Source: Actinomycetota bacterium (GTDB lineage: Bacteria; Actinomycetota; Acidimicrobiia; Acidimicrobiales; Ilumatobacteraceae). From it: a stretch of DNA of 10,192 nt. The DNA is taken from the NCBI GenBank assembly GCA_009701105.1, contig WLKU01000039.1, positions 1 to 10,192 of the forward strand. Direction: 5' to 3'. The position numbers and the translations under genes were made by a program. Shown one piece after another: positions 7,105 through 10,192 of this stretch; within the stretch, counting starts at the first letter, position 1, and each line of letters opens with the position of its first letter. Below the pieces are notes generated by a model. It was not told where the DNA came from. It worked only from the letters and a program-made list of their open reading frames with translations, and searched no databases.

Positions 7105-7131
7105 TTGAACCGCGTTATTTAGGGGTAAACT
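7105..7131 (+). promoter_or_regulatory. Candidate promoter next to the SOS box
   Basis: TTGAAC (7105-7110) and TAAACT (7126-7131) resemble -35 and -10 hexamers at 4 of 6 matches each, with a short 15-base spacer. The LexA palindrome ends nine bases before the -35, close enough for repression. The -10 lies in the left arm and loop of the 7122-7142 hairpin. Tentative. Confidence 0.3.
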
Positions 7132-7186
7132 ATTTTTACCCCACGAAAGCGAGATTTTATCCCTTCGTACCCCCATCGTTTACCCC
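7122..7186. repeat. GGGGTAAA/TTTACCCC hairpin plus two more TTTAYCCC copies
   Basis: GGGGTAAA (7122-7129) and TTTACCCC (7135-7142) form a perfect 8-base inverted repeat around CTATT. The right-arm sequence recurs as TTTATCCC at 7156-7163 and TTTACCCC at 7179-7186. The three same-orientation copies start 21 and 23 bases apart, about two helical turns. No T-run follows the hairpin on the plus strand. This could be an operator array, an RNA leader structure, or a terminator of the upstream run. Confidence 0.55.
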
Positions 7187-7212
7187 TCATTCGTCGCGTA
7201 TTCGCAGCAGTT

Positions 7213-7728
7213 GTGCTCTTTGGCTTCATGTCTGGCACCTTGGCCATGGCCGAATCCGTTCAGTTGGACACCAGCGCACCATCGGAGAGTCAGGTAATCA
7301 CCCAAAGCGTGTCAGAGGGCCTTGCATCCCAGGTGATTGTCGACGGTCTCGATTTTGTGCCTCCAATGCCATACGGCTCGATATGTCCGCAGTGGTACGA
7401 CCTGGCGATGCAGTATTTCTCGCCAGCCGAATGGGACACCATCGACTTCTTGCTCAACCGGGAATCTCGGTGCAAAGTGCTGGCCTTCAACCCCCGGGAC
7501 ACCAACGGTAAGCCCAGCTATTCACTCTTCCAGATCAATGCATTCTGGTGCCGCCCCAGCAAGCATTACGACGAGGGTTTCTTGCAGCAAAAAGGGGTTT
7601 TGACCACCTGTGAAGAGCTCTTTGAGCCCGAAACCCAATTTAGGGCTGCTCGTGCTATTTACGTAGAGGGCCTCGTGCGTCACGGCAGGGGCTGGCGTTC
7701 ATGGGGAAATTACCCCGAGACCCGCTGA
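7213..7728 (+). CDS. Secreted lysozyme/transglycosylase-like protein
   Basis: Probable peptidoglycan hydrolase of the lysozyme-like/SLT fold, exported; 171 residues from GTG 7213. The domain begins near CPQWYDLAMQYFSPAEW (58-74), then the putative catalytic glutamate in RESRC (E84), AFNPRDTNGKPSYSLFQIN (91-109), and the late GRGWRSWGNY motif (158-167). Cysteines at 58, 87, 113 and 133 could form disulfides outside the cell. The signal peptide seems to continue upstream of the GTG: the open frame (from 7129, after a TAA) reads IRRVFAAVVLFGFM then SGTLAMA before the ESVQ mature end, so the true start may be a rare codon such as ATT 7189. No Shine-Dalgarno precedes either. A LexA box lies upstream. 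The 3' end overlaps the convergent EamA gene by 30 bases. Good fold confidence, low start confidence. Confidence 0.8.
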   Translation: MLFGFMSGTLAMAESVQLDTSAPSESQVITQSVSEGLASQVIVDGLDFVPPMPYGSICPQWYDLAMQYFSPAEWDTIDFLLNRESRCKVLAFNPRDTNGKPSYSLFQINAFWCRPSKHYDEGFLQQKGVLTTCEELFEPETQFRAARAIYVEGLVRHGRGWRSWGNYPETR

Positions 7729-8616
7729 CGTCTCAGTTCTGGCTTCCAGCACTGAAAGTGCAATGAGGGCACCGATAACGAAACTCGCACCTATTACACG
7801 ATTGATCGTGAGGCGTTCGCCGAGGAAGATGACACCCGCTGCGATGGCAAGCACTGGTTCGAGAGTGGTAAGCACAGACACCATGCTTGGGCCGACACGC
7901 TTGAGCCCTGCGAACCCCGCAAGGATAGGTATAACTGTTCCCAAAATTACCAGCCCCGCGATGTACAGCCATGCGACTGAATCATGTGGAAACTCTGACG
8001 TTAATGAACCTGGCGAAGTCACAACTAAAAACCAGTAGGAGATTGCTCCGCCCGCATTGACAATGACAACACTTGTAATGACATCGGTTTGTTCGAGTGA
8101 ATGCGAAAGTCCCAATAAATAGATCGTGAAGAAAACTGCAGAGAGCAAAACGAGTGCGACCGCGCTCATACTCGCATCCCCAATTTGTCCGACGGTGATG
8201 AAGACTCCGATCATCGTAAAAACCAATGAGATCAGAACATTTCTGCTCGGCCGTTTCTTCCAGATGATCCAAGACCCAAAAACTATAAATATTGGGTTTG
8301 CGTAAAACAGCACAATTGCTAGCCCGGTATCGATGTCATTGATCGCAATGAAGTACGTGAGTGAAATGCCCATGATGCAAACGCCCCACAACAGCAACTT
8401 TGCCGTGTTTTTGAGGCTTGGCCAAGGTGTATTGCGCAACATGACAGCGCGAATGGCAAACATCAGCAAGGTGGCAAGCGCAAAGCGAACACTCATGACA
8501 CCCATGGCGTTGGTGTCGTGCGCATAGATTTTTTTGGTAAACGTAGGCACTGTCGCAAAACCGGTGCTGGAAAGAAACACAAACAGTGTTCCGATTAAGC
8601 GTTGATTCTTTGGCAT
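7699..8616 (-). CDS. EamA/DMT-family transporter
   Basis: A 305-residue inner-membrane transporter of the drug/metabolite transporter superfamily with two EamA repeats (about 8-140 and 154-290) and ten predicted membrane helices. Hallmarks: GLAIVLFYANPIFIVFGSWI in repeat one (near 97-116), and LEPVLAIAAGVIFLGERL in repeat two (near 243-260), the conserved EP...G...LGE signature. The substrate cannot be told; members export amino acids, purines or other metabolites. The ATG at 8616 follows the stop of the upstream membrane protein by three bases, so the two are co-transcribed and probably translationally coupled; no good Shine-Dalgarno is seen. Its last 30 bases overlap the convergent lysozyme-like gene. 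Confidence 0.93.
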   Translation of the reverse strand: MPKNQRLIGTLFVFLSSTGFATVPTFTKKIYAHDTNAMGVMSVRFALATLLMFAIRAVMLRNTPWPSLKNTAKLLLWGVCIMGISLTYFIAINDIDTGLAIVLFYANPIFIVFGSWIIWKKRPSRNVLISLVFTMIGVFITVGQIGDASMSAVALVLLSAVFFTIYLLGLSHSLEQTDVITSVVIVNAGGAISYWFLVVTSPGSLTSEFPHDSVAWLYIAGLVILGTVIPILAGFAGLKRVGPSMVSVLTTLEPVLAIAAGVIFLGERLTINRVIGASFVIGALIALSVLEARTETSAGLGVISP

Positions 8617-8619
8617 CGT

Positions 8620-9900
8620 TTATTTGCCATTCCACATGTTGTTGTCGACTAATCGTTTGATCCAGTCGACTGTGAGATTTGGGTCAAATACTGGGCTTGG
8701 AGCGCCAGCCAAATCCGTAGCGCCAGATGCAACTAAGTCTCGCATCGACTCGATTGCCTCTCTGCGTGCTTGGTAGGTGTACGGAGATGATTCTGTTGCG
8801 GCCAGAAAGCCGATGATGCCCATTGCACTTATCCATACGGTGGCCACGATGGTGAAGATATGCCGTGATGCGACCTGCTCAAGTAGAGACTCGATGCCGA
8901 TGAACACGAGAGGAATGATAAAGATGGCGCCCAAGTACACATAACGACTCGATACCGGTGAACCGAAAGTGACACGTGAAAAACCAGTGATGAAATAAAA
9001 CATCACCGAACCAACGGCCATGCAGAACGGCATCAAGATTGTTTTTGACTTGATGGACTTCTTGTGAAGGCCCAAAAAGCACAAGACAATCAGGAAGGTA
9101 GACGAACCACCGATATGGGAAATGGCTTCGAGCGAACCTTGTAAACCTTTGATTACATACTGTGCGATTTGTTCCGTTTTGTTGAAGGTCGTGTACTGCG
9201 TGTCGCCTTTGACTCCGTGGTTCAGCGTTCCGTATTCAACAAACCACATCAGCCAGAGCGCTGCTGGCGGTACGGCAATGAGGACCGCGCGTTTGTACTG
9301 GCGTTGGAGCACCAAGAACAGTGCGATCATGACGATGAGCGGAATGCTTGTGCCCGCGCATATAACCGCAATGACTCCGAGCAGAGTAGCAACGATGTCG
9401 CGTTTGGAGATGTCGCCATCGTGATCTACCAAAATCAATTGATACAACCCAAGAAAAATTGGTGCAACGTGAGCCATGTTTGTTGCCATCATCAACACTT
9501 CGTAACCGGCCGACATAAATGCAACGCAACATACTGCGCTCAATGCGGTCAGTGTTGAGGCGCACCTTTTCTTGAGAATGATTGCAACCGCAAGCAGAAT
9601 TGCAATGTGCATGAAAATCGCGGGAAGCATGTAAACGAGATGGTTGTCGAGTCCAAAAACGTTTCCAAGTCCAATAAACACGAGTATCGGTAGTGCGACA
9701 AGATGGTCATTGTGTGGCAGCAGAAGAGCCTGCGACCAGTTTCCATCGGATGCCGCAAAGTAGCGATCGGTGAGAATCGCAAAGTCGTCTCCGATGAACC
9801 ACGTGTGTCGGTTGATCCACAGTGAGAGCGCAAAGGAGATAATCGCGACGACACCGACCGACCCATAAAACTGGCGGCGCGTAAATGCGTTGATATTCAC
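8620..9900 (-). CDS. GT-C-like polytopic membrane protein (putative glycosyltransferase)
   Basis: A 426-residue integral membrane protein with roughly ten to eleven hydrophobic segments. The N-terminus MNINAFTRRQFYGSVGVV leads into TM1. It is followed by WFIGDDFAIL with adjacent aspartates D38-D39, then NWSQALLLPHNDHLVALPI (near 54-72). An acidic pair straight after the first helix is typical of GT-C glycosyltransferases that use lipid-linked sugars (GT39/ArnT/mannosyltransferase type). No specific family was recognised, so the enzymatic role is inference. The soluble C-terminal end (about 375-426) is short. The start is GTG at 9900 with GGGGTTAGAGG directly before it; no other start codon nearby is as plausible. 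It lies downstream of rnpB on the same strand and is coupled to the EamA gene. Confidence 0.75.
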   Translation of the reverse strand: MNINAFTRRQFYGSVGVVAIISFALSLWINRHTWFIGDDFAILTDRYFAASDGNWSQALLLPHNDHLVALPILVFIGLGNVFGLDNHLVYMLPAIFMHIAILLAVAIILKKRCASTLTALSAVCCVAFMSAGYEVLMMATNMAHVAPIFLGLYQLILVDHDGDISKRDIVATLLGVIAVICAGTSIPLIVMIALFLVLQRQYKRAVLIAVPPAALWLMWFVEYGTLNHGVKGDTQYTTFNKTEQIAQYVIKGLQGSLEAISHIGGSSTFLIVLCFLGLHKKSIKSKTILMPFCMAVGSVMFYFITGFSRVTFGSPVSSRYVYLGAIFIIPLVFIGIESLLEQVASRHIFTIVATVWISAMGIIGFLAATESSPYTYQARREAIESMRDLVASGATDLAGAPSPVFDPNLTVDWIKRLVDNNMWNGK

Positions 9901-10007
9901 CCTCTAACCCCATCTCGCGTACAGATTAAAATGCAATTGCGGGGCAAAGTTATCACACGCATCGTTTGATGTGGATGCTGATGCCGATGTGAATGCTCGT
10001 GAAGTGA
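9901..10007. promoter_or_regulatory. Spacer between rnpB 3' end and the membrane-protein gene
   Basis: About 107 bases with no gene. Read on the minus strand it must contain the rnpB 3' end and probably a promoter for the membrane-protein gene. An A/T-rich CATTTTAATC (9924-9933) is a possible -10 region, but no -35 at good spacing is visible. No hairpin with a T-run was seen after rnpB, so read-through into the downstream operon is possible. Confidence 0.4.
9968..9997. repeat. Five imperfect hexamer repeats GATGNN
   Basis: GATGTG, GATGCT, GATGCC, GATGTG and AATGCT follow one another without gaps. The repeat lies in the spacer just beyond the 3' end of rnpB. A role is not evident; it could be a local duplication tract. 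Confidence 0.5.
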
Positions 10008-10192
10008 CGGTGAGTCGATCTATAAGCGGGGTTCTGTAGTCGTCGCAATCTCTCGCGCCAACCGATGACCATCCCTCTGTGCAACCTACCCGAGGGTTGT
10101 TGACTACAAGTAGTCAACGAACGGACCGCTCATGCCCTCTGCATGGTCTTGCTTCGAGTGTTGATACCAAGCCGCACAAATTGCTTCGTACG
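10008..10192 (-). ncRNA. rnpB: RNase P RNA (rnpB), 3' half; runs off the window
   Basis: Catalytic RNA of ribonuclease P, which removes 5' leaders from tRNA precursors. Read on the minus strand, in order: GGTATC...CTCGAAGCAAGACC (10168-10145), matching the conserved block before P15; P15 5' strand GAGGG (10139-10135); the GGU of GAGCGGUCC (10127-10125), which pairs with the tRNA CCA end; a CUUG-capped hairpin at P16 (10118-10099); P15 3' strand CCCUC (10096-10092); GGGTAGGTTGC (10091-10081); then the P4 3' strand ACAGAA (10037-10032) and CCCCGCTTATAG (10031-10020), the usual 3' end. The exact 3' end is estimated. The 5' half, including P1-P12, lies outside the window. It is type A-like but lacks an evident P18. 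It is the only RNA gene recognised here. Confidence 0.9.
10099..10118 (-). other. P16-position hairpin of rnpB, CUUG tetraloop
   Basis: GTTGACTA-CTTG-TAGTCAAC in the RNA sense is a perfect 8-base-pair stem closed by a CUUG tetraloop, a known very stable loop. It occupies the place where type A RNase P RNAs carry P16/P17, whose loop makes the P6 pseudoknot. Compact capping suggests that P6 cannot form here. Confidence 0.7.

Larger units (their letters stand above)
7045..7212 (+). promoter_or_regulatory. Regulatory intergenic region before the lysozyme-like gene
   Basis: 168 bases without a convincing gene but dense in structure: the LexA-type palindrome (7079-7096), a -35-like TTGAAC (7105-7110), an 8-base-arm hairpin (7122-7142), and further TTTAYCCC copies at 7156-7163 and 7179-7186. 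It lies between two genes on the same strand, so its control elements most probably serve the lysozyme-like gene. Confidence 0.6.

Noticed and set aside
7098..7511. 137-codon plus-strand frame starting at an ATG just after the SOS box
   Set aside because: It covers the lysozyme-like gene in another frame. Its residues show no family pattern, whereas the 7213 frame has a signal peptide, the RESRC and LFQIN motifs and a clean end.
7213..7728. Lysozyme-like gene as a prophage endolysin
   Set aside because: It has a signal peptide, and there is no holin, integrase or other phage gene nearby. A chromosomal secreted hydrolase fits better.
9971..10039. Short plus-strand peptide (VDADADVNAREV...) from GTG 9971
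   Set aside because: Its apparent regularity comes from the hexamer DNA repeat, and the frame runs into the rnpB 3' end before stopping.
10099..10118. Perfect palindrome as a stand-alone operator or attachment site
   Set aside because: It is explained as the P16-position hairpin within rnpB, enclosed by the P15 strands.

Overview
The window reads as ordinary chromosome of an actinobacterium, most probably an aquatic member of the Acidimicrobiia (inference). The evidence is an F420-dependent luciferase-like oxidoreductase, a class A penicillin-binding protein with Thr-rich C-terminal tracts, a coiled-coil/zinc-ribbon protein of the CT398 type common in actinobacteria, a moderate GC content near 50%, frequent GTG/TTG starts and a LexA box of the GAAC-N4-GTTC type. 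I see no transposase, integrase, CRISPR array, tRNA or rRNA.

Layout. At 1-107 (minus strand) lies the 5' part of a cold-shock protein gene, with an A-rich leader and a roughly 370-base spacer. At 477-2569 (plus) a CHK/aminoglycoside-phosphotransferase-like kinase overlaps by 4 bases a DUF7064/AttH-like protein. A minus-strand F420-dependent oxidoreductase (2584-3537) converges on that pair over a small shared hairpin. It diverges, with only 26 bases between start codons, from a plus-strand run of three genes: class A PBP, coiled-coil zinc-ribbon protein, and a small membrane protein (3564-7044). A non-coding 168-base stretch (7045-7212) then carries a perfect 18-base LexA/SOS-box palindrome and a set of TTTAYCCC repeats, ahead of a secreted lysozyme-like protein (7213-7728).

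On the minus strand, an EamA/DMT transporter overlaps the lysozyme gene tail to tail by 30 bases. It is the second gene after a GT-C-like polytopic membrane protein (8620-9900). The right edge (about 10008-10192, minus) is the 3' half of rnpB, the RNase P RNA. It is recognised from the ACAGAA/P4 strand, the GGGUAGG block, P15 with its GGU motif and the GCAAGACC block. This rnpB appears to lack P18 and has a short CUUG-capped hairpin where P16/P17 should be.

How the genes may work together. The PBP operon and the lysozyme-like protein both concern peptidoglycan. The SOS box suggests that the lysozyme-like protein is a DNA-damage-induced wall hydrolase, analogous in logic to mycobacterial ChiZ. 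The kinase/DUF7064 pair is translationally coupled and probably acts on one small-molecule substrate. The most unusual spots are the SOS-box/lysozyme region, whose start codon is unresolved, and the trimmed rnpB.
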